Assembly: GCA_903928015.1 (NCBI GenBank)
Contig: CAIYPF010000043.1
Coordinates: 31,573 to 95,572, forward strand
Direction of reading: 5' to 3'
Source of the DNA: an uncultured Gammaproteobacteria bacterium
GTDB taxonomy: Bacteria > Pseudomonadota > Gammaproteobacteria > Pseudomonadales > UBA5518
DNA length: 64,000 bases
In this document: in pieces, positions 28,901 to 37,811 of the stretch
How the letters are laid out: the number at the start of each line of letters is the position of its first letter
Numbering within the stretch: the first letter of the stretch is position 1
Position numbers and translations under genes: made by a program
The notes under the pieces: model-generated
What the model saw: only the letters and a program-made list of their open reading frames with translations
What the model was told of the DNA's origin: nothing
The model's database searches: none

Positions 28901-28914
28901 GGAATGTTCCTCGT

Positions 28915-30456
28915 TCAAACGATGCGCGAACCCTGTTTGCCCCAGTAGCGGTCGCGGAGCAGACGTTTGTATAGCTTGCCAGTGGGATGGCGCGGAAGTT
29001 CAGCATCGAAATCGATGCTTCGGGGGCACTTTATGTGGGAGAGCCGCTCCCGGCACCACGCGATGAGTTCACGCTCGAGATCCGGGCCAGCAGAGGCCAT
29101 GTCGAGTGGCTGGACGACGGCCTTGACCGACTCCCCGAACTCTTCGTCCGGCACGCCGAACACGGCAACGTCGACCACCGCCGGATGCATCACCAGCAGG
29201 TTCTCGGCTTCCTGCGGGTAGATGTTCACTCCGCCGGAAATGATCATGTTTGCCTTGCGGTCCGTGAGGTACAGATAGCCTTCGGCGTCGAGATACCCGA
29301 TGTCTCCCAGCGTGGTCCACCCCTGGGCACTGCGGGATGCAGAGGTCTTGTCGGGATCGTTGTGGTAGACGAACTGCACGCCCTCACTGAAGTAGATCGT
29401 TCCCTCCTGCCCCGTCGGTAGCTCGCGGCCCTCGTCGTCCAGGACATGCGGAACGCCGAAGACAGGGCGGCCCACCGAGCCCTCGTGCTGCAACCATTCG
29501 GCGCTGGCGATCGCACAGAGACCGTTGCCTTCGCTACCGGCGTAATACTCGCGGATGATCGGGCCCCACCACGCGATCATCTGGCGTTTCACGTCTTTGG
29601 GGCATGGGGCAGCCGCATGGATCGCGCAGCAGTGGCTGCCGAGATCATGTGCGAGCCGCTGCTCCTCGGGCAGTTTGAGCATGCGAACGAACATGGTCGG
29701 CACCCACTGCGAGTGCGTGACACGGTACTTTTCGATCAAGGCGAGCGCAGCCGATGCGTCGAAGCGCTCCATCACCACCACCGTGCCGCCGAAGCGCTGA
29801 ACCGTCATGCTGAAACGCAGGGGTGCAGCGTGGTAGAGAGGCGCAGGCGAGAGATAAACGGTATCGCGATCGAAACCGTAGAGCTGCGCAAGCAGGCCTG
29901 TGAGCGGTGACACAGCATCCGGCGCCTGTCCGCTCAAGGCGACCCGGATGCCCTTGGGGCGGCCAGTTGTGCCGGATGAGTAGAGGAAATCGGTACCTGC
30001 AGTGGCATCAGGAAGCGGCTCCGCGTTGAAGCCGTCGCAGGCGTCCTCGTAGTCCCTGTAGCCGTCGATGTGTCCGTCAACCGCAAAGAACTCCGCAACA
30101 TCCCCGAGGGCGGAGGCAAGTTCGGATGCGAGCGCACGCTGGGACACAGAGAGGAAGAGCACGCGTGCTCCTGCGTCCCGGACGATGTACTCCACCTCCG
30201 GCGCCGTGAGCTTGCTGGAGATGGCGGTGTAATACAGACCGCTGCGCTGCGCCGCCCAGCACAACTCGAAATAGCGCGGATTGTTGTCCATGCAGATGGC
30301 GATGCCGTCGCCGGTGCGAAGGCCCAGTGCGCGCAACATCCACGCGCAACGCAGGCTGCGCTCTTCGAGTTCCCGGTAGCTGACCGAGATGCCGCTCTCC
30401 GCGAACACAAACGCGATACGTTCCGGGGAACTATGGGCGTGTAAAGACGGATGCAT
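28915..30456 (-). CDS. AMP-dependent acyl-CoA synthetase/ligase
   Basis: ANL-superfamily ligase of 513 residues that activates a carboxylic acid to its CoA thioester via an acyl-adenylate. The P-loop motif is DFLYSSGTTGRPKG near residue 170. YYAGSEGNG corresponds to the adenine-binding A5 motif, TLGDIGYLDAEGYLYLTDR to the A7-A8 hinge (quoted in part), and the catalytic lysine lies in HPTGKLYKR close to the C terminus. It lies in the seven-gene operon between a DUF1232 gene and an LLM oxidoreductase, so it probably activates the first acid of that pathway. Chain length or ring nature of the substrate is unknown. Confidence 0.9.
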   Translation of the reverse strand: MHPSLHAHSSPERIAFVFAESGISVSYRELEERSLRCAWMLRALGLRTGDGIAICMDNNPRYFELCWAAQRSGLYYTAISSKLTAPEVEYIVRDAGARVLFLSVSQRALASELASALGDVAEFFAVDGHIDGYRDYEDACDGFNAEPLPDATAGTDFLYSSGTTGRPKGIRVALSGQAPDAVSPLTGLLAQLYGFDRDTVYLSPAPLYHAAPLRFSMTVQRFGGTVVVMERFDASAALALIEKYRVTHSQWVPTMFVRMLKLPEEQRLAHDLGSHCCAIHAAAPCPKDVKRQMIAWWGPIIREYYAGSEGNGLCAIASAEWLQHEGSVGRPVFGVPHVLDDEGRELPTGQEGTIYFSEGVQFVYHNDPDKTSASRSAQGWTTLGDIGYLDAEGYLYLTDRKANMIISGGVNIYPQEAENLLVMHPAVVDVAVFGVPDEEFGESVKAVVQPLDMASAGPDLERELIAWCRERLSHIKCPRSIDFDAELPRHPTGKLYKRLLRDRYWGKQGSRIV

Positions 30457-30465
30457 GCGCAGGAC

Positions 30466-30858
30466 TCAGTTGAGGGAGGGTCCGAACCAGGATTCGAGGC
30501 GCTCGCGCGCCCTGGCTTTGACGGCGTCATCGATGTGCGTGGCTACCGTGGCGAGCGCGGCTGCCAGCGCGCCCAGATCATCCACATAGCCCACTCCCGG
30601 GAGGATGTCGGGCACAGCATCCAGCGGCATCACGAAATAGGCCAAAGCACCCCACATCGTGAGCTTTGCCCAGCGCGGCACATCGGGACGCTCCGCCGCG
30701 TAGTAAAGCCACAGTGCCTTCTCGACCAGTTCCCTTCCCGCCGTCGCAGCGTGGCGTGCCAGCTTCTGCCAGAACGCATCGGAAGAGAAATCCTTAGGGC
30801 CAAAAGCCCCTCGCTCCGAGTGCATGCCTGCAGGCGTGACCGAAGGTGGGCGACGCAT
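30466..30858 (-). CDS. YkvA-family (DUF1232) small membrane-associated protein
   Basis: 130-residue protein with the DUF1232 core: PRWAKLTMWGALAYFVMPLD followed by AVPDILPGVGYVDDLGAL. This family has one or two hydrophobic segments and no established biochemical function. Start and stop are 3 bp and 9 bp from its neighbours, so it is clearly part of the operon with an LLM oxidoreductase upstream and an acyl-CoA ligase downstream. Why a DUF1232 protein should be embedded in a catabolic operon is unclear. Confidence 0.85.
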   Translation of the reverse strand: MRRPPSVTPAGMHSERGAFGPKDFSSDAFWQKLARHAATAGRELVEKALWLYYAAERPDVPRWAKLTMWGALAYFVMPLDAVPDILPGVGYVDDLGALAAALATVATHIDDAVKARARERLESWFGPSLN

Positions 30859-30861
30859 CTC

Positions 30862-31749
30862 TCAGCCCCGCTCCTGACGCAGCGCAGGGATCTGTGTCTC
30901 TGCGAAACGATGCACGGCATCGACCCGCGCCGCGAGCGGCGCCTGAAGCCCGGCTTCTTCGACCCAGGGCATCACAATCAGATCGCTGACGCCTGCGTCG
31001 CGCAGACGAGCGAGCACGTCCGGGCGGTTGCTCGAGGGCATGAACTTGAACTCGAACGCATGACTGCTGCGTCCGTAATCCTCGCGGTAACCATTGATAC
31101 GCTTGACCATGCCCGCAACGTCGTCGAGCGGACACTGGGGATTCTCCCACCCTATGTAGCCATCGGCGATTCTTGCCGCGCGACGCAGCACGGGCTCCGC
31201 CAGACCACCGAGGTAGATCGGCACCGGCTGCGAAGGTACCGGCGCGATCTGCATGCGCGGGACGGAGTAAAACCGACCCTCGTAGCCGAACATTCCGCCG
31301 GCCATGAGACCGCGGATGATCTCGATCATCTCCGCAGAGCGGGGGCCACGATTCGCCCATTCCTGCCGCAGGACCTCGAAGTCCTCCGGCCAGGGGCTGA
31401 GGCCAGCGCCCAACCCGACCCGGCCACCCGAAAGCACCGCGCAACTGCTGAGTTCCTTGGCAACGAGCAAAGGCTCCCGCACGGCGAGCTTGAGAACCGA
31501 GGGATAGAACCGGATGCGCTTTGTTACGGCCGCCATGGCGGTGATCACGACGAAGGGATCGAGGAACTCCGTCTCGGGCGACCAGAAGCGCGAGCCGTCA
31601 GGACTGTAGGGATACGGCGTAGACACCGTCTCGTAGTAGAACAGCCCGTCCGGGACGGCGATCGAGTCGAAGCCGGCCTCCTCCGCTGCAACTGCCAGAG
31701 GCAGGTACCACTCGGTGGGACAGAAGCCGATCGAAAGTGTGAATTGCAT
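30862..31749 (-). CDS. LLM-class F420-dependent oxidoreductase (TIGR03619-like)
   Basis: 295-residue luciferase-like oxidoreductase, paralogous to the one at 22502-23371. FTLSIGFCPTEWYLPLAVAA, TPYPYSPDG, GRVGLGAGLSPWPEDFE and QPVPIYLGG match that protein region by region. It starts 15 bp after the NTF2-like gene and ends 3 bp before the DUF1232 gene, as second gene of the operon 32214-25770. The close resemblance of the two TIGR03619-like enzymes suggests duplication with divergence for related substrates. Confidence 0.84.
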   Translation of the reverse strand: MQFTLSIGFCPTEWYLPLAVAAEEAGFDSIAVPDGLFYYETVSTPYPYSPDGSRFWSPETEFLDPFVVITAMAAVTKRIRFYPSVLKLAVREPLLVAKELSSCAVLSGGRVGLGAGLSPWPEDFEVLRQEWANRGPRSAEMIEIIRGLMAGGMFGYEGRFYSVPRMQIAPVPSQPVPIYLGGLAEPVLRRAARIADGYIGWENPQCPLDDVAGMVKRINGYREDYGRSSHAFEFKFMPSSNRPDVLARLRDAGVSDLIVMPWVEEAGLQAPLAARVDAVHRFAETQIPALRQERG

Positions 31750-31764
31750 CTGCGGACCCGTTAC

Positions 31765-32214
31765 TCAGGAATCGAAGCTCTGGAATTCAGGCGGCACATT
31801 GAACACGTAGCCCGGTTCCTCGACGCGCTCGCAGATACGCCAGCCTTGCGCCGTGCGCACCAGTTTGTCGGCATACCACAGGCCGTAGAACGCCACCTGC
31901 GTGCCCCCTTCCTTGAGGGGCATGACCATGGGGTTGTGGCACATGGTTCGGGCACGTGCCGTGTCGCCGTCGATCCAGACCCGGCTGTTGGCGATGAGGT
32001 GCTGCGTGGACGGAAAGAACGGCAGCACCCGCGAGAGGTATTCCTTGGTCTGGGCGAAGTCACCCTTTGCCCCGCCCAGCGCCGTGTAATCGATAAACGC
32101 ATCGGTCGTGAAGATGTTGTCGAGTCCGTCCCAGTTGTGGGAATCGATGGCCGTGCAGTAGTCGACAAGCAGATTGTTGATCTCGAGGCGATCGGAGATT
32201 TCCTGGATGCTCAT
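31765..32214 (-). CDS. NTF2/SnoaL-like protein
   Basis: 149-residue NTF2-like protein, first gene of the seven-gene minus-strand operon. It starts MSIQEISDRLEINNLLVDYC, followed by DNIFTTDAFIDYT, and ends with GWRICERVEEPGYV, the standard SnoaL-like order. The ATG at 32214 begins the conserved helix; a longer reading from 32427 would run through the divergent promoter region and into the ATPase gene, and its extra residues are not protein-like. An FNR-type box lies 98 bp upstream. Confidence 0.8.
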   Translation of the reverse strand: MSIQEISDRLEINNLLVDYCTAIDSHNWDGLDNIFTTDAFIDYTALGGAKGDFAQTKEYLSRVLPFFPSTQHLIANSRVWIDGDTARARTMCHNPMVMPLKEGGTQVAFYGLWYADKLVRTAQGWRICERVEEPGYVFNVPPEFQSFDS

Positions 32215-32311
32215 GGTCACGGCAAGGCCCTCGTGTCGTTGTTTGGCGGGATCATCGCACGCTGCGCGGAGCGGCCGCCAGCATTGGCGCCGGGGGCGCT
32301 GAGCACCTGAG

Positions 32312-32325
32312 TTGATCGGTATCAA
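32312..32325. promoter_or_regulatory. perfect FNR/Anr-type box TTGAT-N4-ATCAA
   Basis: The sequence TTGATCGGTATCAA matches the FNR/Anr/Dnr consensus at all ten defined positions. It lies in the 189-bp region between the divergent NTF2-led operon (start 32214) and the P-type ATPase gene (start 32404), about 79 bp before the latter and 98 bp before the former. Regulation of either transcript by an oxygen- or NO-sensing CRP/FNR protein is inferred from the match. Confidence 0.65.
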
Positions 32326-32403
32326 CGCCCATCCGGGCCCGGAGAGCGCAACCTGCGGTGACGCGGCAGCACCGCCGCGCAGTCGCAGGAATCGGACAGG
32401 AAA

Positions 32404-35094
32404 ATGCAGGAGAGCGGGATCCAGCATCTGGAGGTCGACGCCGCGCTATCCGCGCTCGCAAGCAGCAGCGCGGGGCTGGGCAGCACCGAGGCGACCCGAC
32501 GGGCCGTGGAGTTCGGTCCGAACCGCATAGAGCCCGCGCGCAAGACCCGCTGGCCACTCCTGCTTGCCACGCACTTCACCCACTTTTTTGCGCTCGTGCT
32601 CTGGCTGGCCGCCGGTCTGGCCTTCCTCGCGGAACTGTTCGATCCCGACCAGGGAATGGCCGTTCTGGGTGCTGCGATACTGGCGGTCATACTGATCAAC
32701 GGGACGTTTTCTTTCGCCCAGGAACGCAGGGCGAGCAACGCGCTCGAGGCGCTCCAGGGGCTGCTACCGGCCGATGTCAGCGCGAGCCGCGACGGAGAAC
32801 TCGCTCGGATACCGGCAGCAGCGCTCGTGCCCGGCGACGTGATCCTGCTCTCGGGCGGCGATCTGGTGCCCGCCGACTGCCGACTGCTCGAGGCATTCGG
32901 TGTGCGCGTGAACACCTCCACCATCACGGGTGAGTCGGTGCCGCGATCGCGCACCGCACAGCCGTCCGGCGAAGACAGCCTTCTCAACGCAAGGAACATC
33001 CTTCTTGCGGGCACATCGCTGGTCGCAGGGGAAGCGCGCGCACTCGTCTTCGCAACGGGCGCCCGCACGGAGTTCGGACGCATCGCGATCCTCACCCGCG
33101 ACACACCGAAGCTCGCCTCCCCCCTCCAGCAGGAGATAGTGAGGCTTTCACGCTGGATCGCGATCTTCGCCTCCGTGCTCGGCGTGCTGTTCTTCGTGCT
33201 CGGCATCGTCGGCGGAATCGGTTTCTGGGGGAGTTTCGTGTTCGCCATCGGGATCATCGTGGCGAACGTACCGGAGGGTCTGCTGCCCACCGTTACCCTT
33301 GCGCTTGCGCTTGGCGCCCAGAGAATGGCCGCACGCAACGCGCTGATACGGCATTTGCCATCCGTCGAGACGCTCGGCTCGGCAACCGTCATCTGCACCG
33401 ACAAGACCGGCACACTGACCGAGAACCGTTTGCGGGTGGCTGCACTCTGGCTCGATGGCAGGATGCAACCGGCCGCCGCCCTGTCCGACGGGATGAGTTC
33501 TCTGCTGCGGGTTGCAGCGCACTGCCACTCACTACGGAGCAGCGGCAATGACGGCGCTGGAGACTGGCACGGCGATCCTCTGGAAGTCGCACTCGTTGCG
33601 TGGGCAGCGCAGAACGGCAACGTGGACGGGGTCTGGGCGCGCGTCGACGAACTCCCCTTTGACTCCGAGCGGCGCCGCATGTCGACCGTGCATGCGGCGG
33701 CGGACGGTTACGTCTTGTTATGCAAAGGAGCGCTCGAGACCCTGCTATCAAGGTGCTCGAGCATCAATCGCGACGGCGAAGAGCATCCTCTCGATCCGGC
33801 GATGCGCCAGACAGTCACCGAGGCCGAGGCGGAGCTCGCACGACTGGGCCACCGCGTACTTGCCCTCGCGAGCCGCCCCCACGACAGACCGCGCATGTCC
33901 GAAGATGACGAAACGGACATGTTGCTCTGTGGCCTGGTCGCCCTCGAAGATCCGGTCCGACCCGAGGTTCCGGTTGCCATAGCGGCATGCCGGAGTGCCG
34001 GCGTGCGAGTGCTCATGGTGACCGGAGACCACCCGCGGACAGCACATGCGGTCGCGAGATTGACGGGCCTGTTCAGCGGAGCCGGCGAAGGACGCGTGAT
34101 CGACGGTCGCCAACTCGGGCGCATGCCTGAGGCCGAACTTCAACTCGCGCTCGACACGCCTGAGATCGTGTTCGCGCGGATCAGCGCCGACCAGAAGCGG
34201 CGCATCGTTGCAGCGCTGAAACGCAAGGGAGAGGTGGTTGCCGCTACGGGCGATGGCGTCAATGACGCACCGGCCCTTCGCGAGGCACAGATCGGCATCG
34301 CCATGGGCCGCTCCGGAACCGATGTGGCAAAAGCCGCGGCAGACATGGTCCTGCTCGACGACAACTTCGCATCGATAGTCGCGGCCATCGAAGAAGGGCG
34401 AGCGGTCTTCGAAAACATACGGAAGTTCCTCACCTACATCCTGAGCTCGAACGTTCCGGAAGCTGTTCCCTATCTCGCCAGCGTGCTGAGCGGAATACCG
34501 CTGCCGCTCACGATCCTGCAGATTCTTGCCGTCGATCTGGGCACCGACATGTTGCCCGCTCTGGCTCTGGGCGCAGAGGCGCCCGGACGCGAACTGATGC
34601 AGCGCCCGCCTCGCCCGCGCCACCAGCGCCTGATTGACGTGCCGCTTTTGCTGCGAGCCTTTCTCTGGCTGGGCGCATTCGAGGCGCTGGCAGCGATGGC
34701 CGCGTATTTCGCGGTCCTGCTGCCCGCAGGGTGGACACCCGGACAGGCTCTCGACAGTGCGGATCCGCTCTACCGCCAAGCAACCAGTGCCTGCTTCGCG
34801 GCCATCGTCCTGATGCAGATGGTCAATGTGTGGATGTGCCGTAGCGACCGGGTTTCCGCTTTCGACGCAGGCAGGCGAAGGGTTTCGCTGCTGCTCATCG
34901 GGGGGCTTGTGCTCGAGGCCCTGTGTCTGTGGCTGATTGTCTGGACCCCGGGAGGCAACCGCATCTTCGCGACCTGGCCGGTCCCGCCCGAGGCACTTGC
35001 CGTCGTGCTCCCCTGCTGTGCGGCAATGGTTCTGGCAGAGGAAACCCGCAAGTGGCTGGTCCGAAAAACCGCCCGCGCATCCCGCGCGGGTTGA
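32404..35094 (+). CDS. P2-type cation-transporting ATPase with Na,K-ATPase-like (P2C) ion-site residues
   Basis: Inner-membrane ion pump of 896 residues with about ten helices. TGES (175-178) is the actuator motif, DKTGT with phosphorylated Asp333, KGA (441-443) the nucleotide site, and TGDGVNDAP (615-623) the hinge. Ion-site helices read VANVPEGLL in M4 (Glu291), SSNVPE in M5 (Asn683, Glu686) and DLGTDM in M6 (Asp711, Asp715). These correspond to the cation ligands of animal Na,K-ATPase (E327, N776, E779, D804, D808), whereas SERCA pumps have Asn at the D804 position. No beta subunit is present. Sodium or potassium transport is therefore likelier than calcium, but is not proven. Confidence 0.88.
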   Translation: MQESGIQHLEVDAALSALASSSAGLGSTEATRRAVEFGPNRIEPARKTRWPLLLATHFTHFFALVLWLAAGLAFLAELFDPDQGMAVLGAAILAVILINGTFSFAQERRASNALEALQGLLPADVSASRDGELARIPAAALVPGDVILLSGGDLVPADCRLLEAFGVRVNTSTITGESVPRSRTAQPSGEDSLLNARNILLAGTSLVAGEARALVFATGARTEFGRIAILTRDTPKLASPLQQEIVRLSRWIAIFASVLGVLFFVLGIVGGIGFWGSFVFAIGIIVANVPEGLLPTVTLALALGAQRMAARNALIRHLPSVETLGSATVICTDKTGTLTENRLRVAALWLDGRMQPAAALSDGMSSLLRVAAHCHSLRSSGNDGAGDWHGDPLEVALVAWAAQNGNVDGVWARVDELPFDSERRRMSTVHAAADGYVLLCKGALETLLSRCSSINRDGEEHPLDPAMRQTVTEAEAELARLGHRVLALASRPHDRPRMSEDDETDMLLCGLVALEDPVRPEVPVAIAACRSAGVRVLMVTGDHPRTAHAVARLTGLFSGAGEGRVIDGRQLGRMPEAELQLALDTPEIVFARISADQKRRIVAALKRKGEVVAATGDGVNDAPALREAQIGIAMGRSGTDVAKAAADMVLLDDNFASIVAAIEEGRAVFENIRKFLTYILSSNVPEAVPYLASVLSGIPLPLTILQILAVDLGTDMLPALALGAEAPGRELMQRPPRPRHQRLIDVPLLLRAFLWLGAFEALAAMAAYFAVLLPAGWTPGQALDSADPLYRQATSACFAAIVLMQMVNVWMCRSDRVSAFDAGRRRVSLLLIGGLVLEALCLWLIVWTPGGNRIFATWPVPPEALAVVLPCCAAMVLAEETRKWLVRKTARASRAG
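35072..35090 (+). terminator. GC-rich hairpin at the 3' end of the ATPase gene
   Basis: CCCGCGC and GCGCGGG form a 7-bp stem around the loop ATCCC, overlapping the last codons of the ATPase gene and followed by TTGATTG. The T-tract is poor, so this is only a possible intrinsic terminator. Confidence 0.35.
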
Positions 35095-35184
35095 TTGCGG
35101 GTGGCGCTCAGGCCCTGCTAGGATCAGTGAGCCTTGGGTGACAAGGCGATAAGACCATAACGCCATTCCGTCAGGAGAAGAGCC

Positions 35185-37755
35185 ATGCGCCACACGCAGT
35201 CAGTGTCCCTTGCCCGCTTCCGTCTTGCCCCTCTGGTTCTTGCCATCGCCGCGGCCGGCGCGTACGCGGAGGACAAGCTGGCGCTTGAAGAAATCATCGT
35301 GACCGCGCAGAAGCGCGAACAGCAGATCCAGGACGTCCCGATTTCCATGACCGTCGAAACGGCGGCACTGCTCGAGAAAAAGGGCATCAACACCCTCGAG
35401 GGCCTGAGCAACCAGACCCCCAGCCTCGTGATCCAGGACGGTGGCCGTGTCTCCTCGGTGGCCATCCGCGGTCTGGGCAGCCCCGGCCTCGACACCGTAG
35501 AGAGCTCGGTGGGCATCTACATCGACGAAGTCTATTTCGGCCGCAGCCGTCTCTCGCGGAACCCGCTGTTCGACATGGACCGCATCGAGGTGCTGCGCGG
35601 CCCGCAAGGCACGCTCTACGGCCGGAACACCATCGCCGGCGCGATCAGCATGCACACCGCTCGGCCCACCGATGAATTCGAGGGCCGTGTTCTCGCGGAA
35701 ACCGGCAACATCGACTCCTACAAGTACGAGGGTTACGTCTCCGGCCCGCTTACGCCGACGATCTCCGGTCGCATCGCCGGGATGGCTGCGCACCGTGGCG
35801 CGTACCTCGAAAACAGTGAAGGTCCGGACGGCGGCGGCCAGGACACAGAGGCCTTCCGCGCTTCTCTGGCATGGGACGCGAGCGAGTCCTTCTCCGTCTT
35901 CGCCAAGTACGACCACATGAACCACCGCAACAACGGCATCTACGACCAGCTGGTTGCAGATCCCTTCCGTGTGTGGGCCAACTATCCCGGCATCGACCTC
36001 AAAAAGGACGACAAACAGCAAGTCGGTGGCGTCGGCAAGCAGAACATCGCCGACAGCGTAGGCGGCTACTACGTCTCGGATGTGTTTGCAGTGCACGCGA
36101 ACTGGGACATGGACAGCGGCTACTCGCTCAAGTCCATCACCGGCTACAACGAGTATGACGCCCGCTCGCGTGACTACATCACCGCCAGCCCCGTGGACTC
36201 GCTCACCATCAACGGCCTGACCGAGCGCACCGAGTACCTCAGCCAGGAACTGCGGCTGGAATCACCCACGGACAAGCCGTTCCGCTTCATCGCGGGCCTT
36301 TTCGCCGACAGCTACAAGATGCGCACGCTGCCGCGCGACGGGCAGTACGCGGCCCTGAACCTGGGCGGGTCGGTCTTGCCCAATTTCGTGAATGGCATAT
36401 CCACCTCCCCGCAACTGGCGTTCCTGGACGCGGTCTACGGACCGGGCACCCGCGCCAGGGTAGGCCAGGGCTTCGCCAACGGGACGCAAGAGAGCTTCCG
36501 CCTGTTCACGCCCGCGGGCTCCCCCGACGGCAAGACCAGCAACCTCAAGCAGGAAATCGAGACCTGGTCGGCCTATTTCGAAGGCACCTACGAGTTCAAC
36601 GAGAAGTGGCAAATGATTCTCGGTGTGCGCTACACCGACGAGACCAACAAGGTGGACATGGCCAAGGGCACGTATTACGTGAACGGGAACGGCCTGCCGT
36701 GGGGAGCTTTCCCGACCGGAGCAGAAATCGCTGCAGCCGCGAAGGCAGCGGATCCCACCCTGCCCGTCGGTCTGCCGCTTCTCGGACTCATCTACGGCGG
36801 AACGGCTGCAACGCCGATCGGCGGCGGGCTTCAGGTCAAGGACCTTCCCCTCCTTATCGCCGCGCCCGGCGGCACGCCCATGGCTTCCGACGAAATTTCC
36901 AAGGACCAGCTGATCCCGTCGGCCAAGCTGCAGTACTTCTACGACGACAGCACGATGTTCTATCTGACCGTGTCCTCCGGCTTCAAGGCCGGCGGCTTCA
37001 ACAGTTCGAACATCAACGTCTACAGCCGCGCTACAGACAGCTTCAAGAGCGAGGAAGCGCTTGCCTTCGAACTGGGCGGCAAGTTCACCTTCCTGGACGG
37101 TGCTGCGCAGGTGAACGTGGCGGTGTTCCGCACCGAATTCGACGATCTGCAGGTCTCGACCATCACGCCCCAGGGCGCAGCAACCGTCATCAACGCGGCG
37201 GGCGCCATCACGCAGGGTCTGGAGCTCGACGGCAGCTGGCGCGTGAGCGAAGTCGTCACGCTGGGCGCGTCCTACGCCTACCTCGATGCCTACTACACCG
37301 ACTCGGTGCCTCTCACCTGCGGTGGCTACCAGAAGAAGATCCGGGAACAGGCTGGAGAGGTGTTCTCCGCGGGCAATCCCTGCACCTTCCTTCTCGATGA
37401 CCAGCCCAGTGGCGATGACTCCATGCAGCGCGCTCCCGAGAACACCTTCACCGTCTGGGGCGAGTACTTCGCGCCGGTGGGCGGCGATTGGGAGCTTCAG
37501 GTCTACGGAGCCCTGAACTACCGCGACAAGTCCTCGACCTCGCTGGAGAACTATTTCTACGCAGATGACCTCACGCTGCTGAGCGGTCGGGTCGGATTCG
37601 TGAACGAGTCCTCTGGCTGGAGCGTCGCTCTCTTCGGCAACAACCTGCTCGACGACGACGGCATGGTGTTGGTGCAGGACAACAGCGGCGGCGCCGTCAA
37701 AGGGATCATCACGACTCCCCGTACCTACGGCCTCCAGCTCACCAAGAGCTTCTGA
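35185..37755 (+). CDS. TonB-dependent outer-membrane receptor
   Basis: 856-residue outer-membrane gated channel. A signal peptide ends at GAYA (25-28). A TonB-box-like EEIIVTAQKR (35-44) follows, then the plug domain (PISMTVETAALLEKKGI, VAIRGLG, EVLRGPQGTLYGRN), and a 22-strand-type barrel ending in LQLTKSF with the C-terminal Phe needed for outer-membrane insertion. A good GTCAGGAG lies before the ATG. The IIVTAQKR box and plug are of the type frequent near catabolic genes in sphingomonads and marine gammaproteobacteria. It is followed by an acyl-CoA ligase gene, suggesting uptake of a hydrophobic acid rather than a siderophore; this is inference. Confidence 0.93.
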   Translation: MRHTQSVSLARFRLAPLVLAIAAAGAYAEDKLALEEIIVTAQKREQQIQDVPISMTVETAALLEKKGINTLEGLSNQTPSLVIQDGGRVSSVAIRGLGSPGLDTVESSVGIYIDEVYFGRSRLSRNPLFDMDRIEVLRGPQGTLYGRNTIAGAISMHTARPTDEFEGRVLAETGNIDSYKYEGYVSGPLTPTISGRIAGMAAHRGAYLENSEGPDGGGQDTEAFRASLAWDASESFSVFAKYDHMNHRNNGIYDQLVADPFRVWANYPGIDLKKDDKQQVGGVGKQNIADSVGGYYVSDVFAVHANWDMDSGYSLKSITGYNEYDARSRDYITASPVDSLTINGLTERTEYLSQELRLESPTDKPFRFIAGLFADSYKMRTLPRDGQYAALNLGGSVLPNFVNGISTSPQLAFLDAVYGPGTRARVGQGFANGTQESFRLFTPAGSPDGKTSNLKQEIETWSAYFEGTYEFNEKWQMILGVRYTDETNKVDMAKGTYYVNGNGLPWGAFPTGAEIAAAAKAADPTLPVGLPLLGLIYGGTAATPIGGGLQVKDLPLLIAAPGGTPMASDEISKDQLIPSAKLQYFYDDSTMFYLTVSSGFKAGGFNSSNINVYSRATDSFKSEEALAFELGGKFTFLDGAAQVNVAVFRTEFDDLQVSTITPQGAATVINAAGAITQGLELDGSWRVSEVVTLGASYAYLDAYYTDSVPLTCGGYQKKIREQAGEVFSAGNPCTFLLDDQPSGDDSMQRAPENTFTVWGEYFAPVGGDWELQVYGALNYRDKSSTSLENYFYADDLTLLSGRVGFVNESSGWSVALFGNNLLDDDGMVLVQDNSGGAVKGIITTPRTYGLQLTKSF

Positions 37756-37774
37756 GGTTGCATTGACGAGTTGT

Positions 37775-37807
37775 CACGCGACGCCGGCATCACGCCGGCG
37801 TCGCGTG
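37775..37807 (+). terminator. perfect 14-bp inverted repeat after the TonB-receptor gene
   Basis: Arms 37775-37788 and 37794-37807 are perfect reverse complements (left arm CACGCGACGCCGGC) with a five-base loop ATCAC. It sits 20 bp after the receptor stop codon, as a terminator would. No T-tract follows; instead TATAAT begins five bases later, so it may act as both transcription block and operator for the next gene. Confidence 0.6.
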
Positions 37808-37811
37808 CTCC

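Noticed and set aside
30451..32310. 619-codon plus-strand open frame opposite four minus-strand genes
   Set aside because: It crosses the real operon junctions, has no domain signature, and arises from third-position GC bias.
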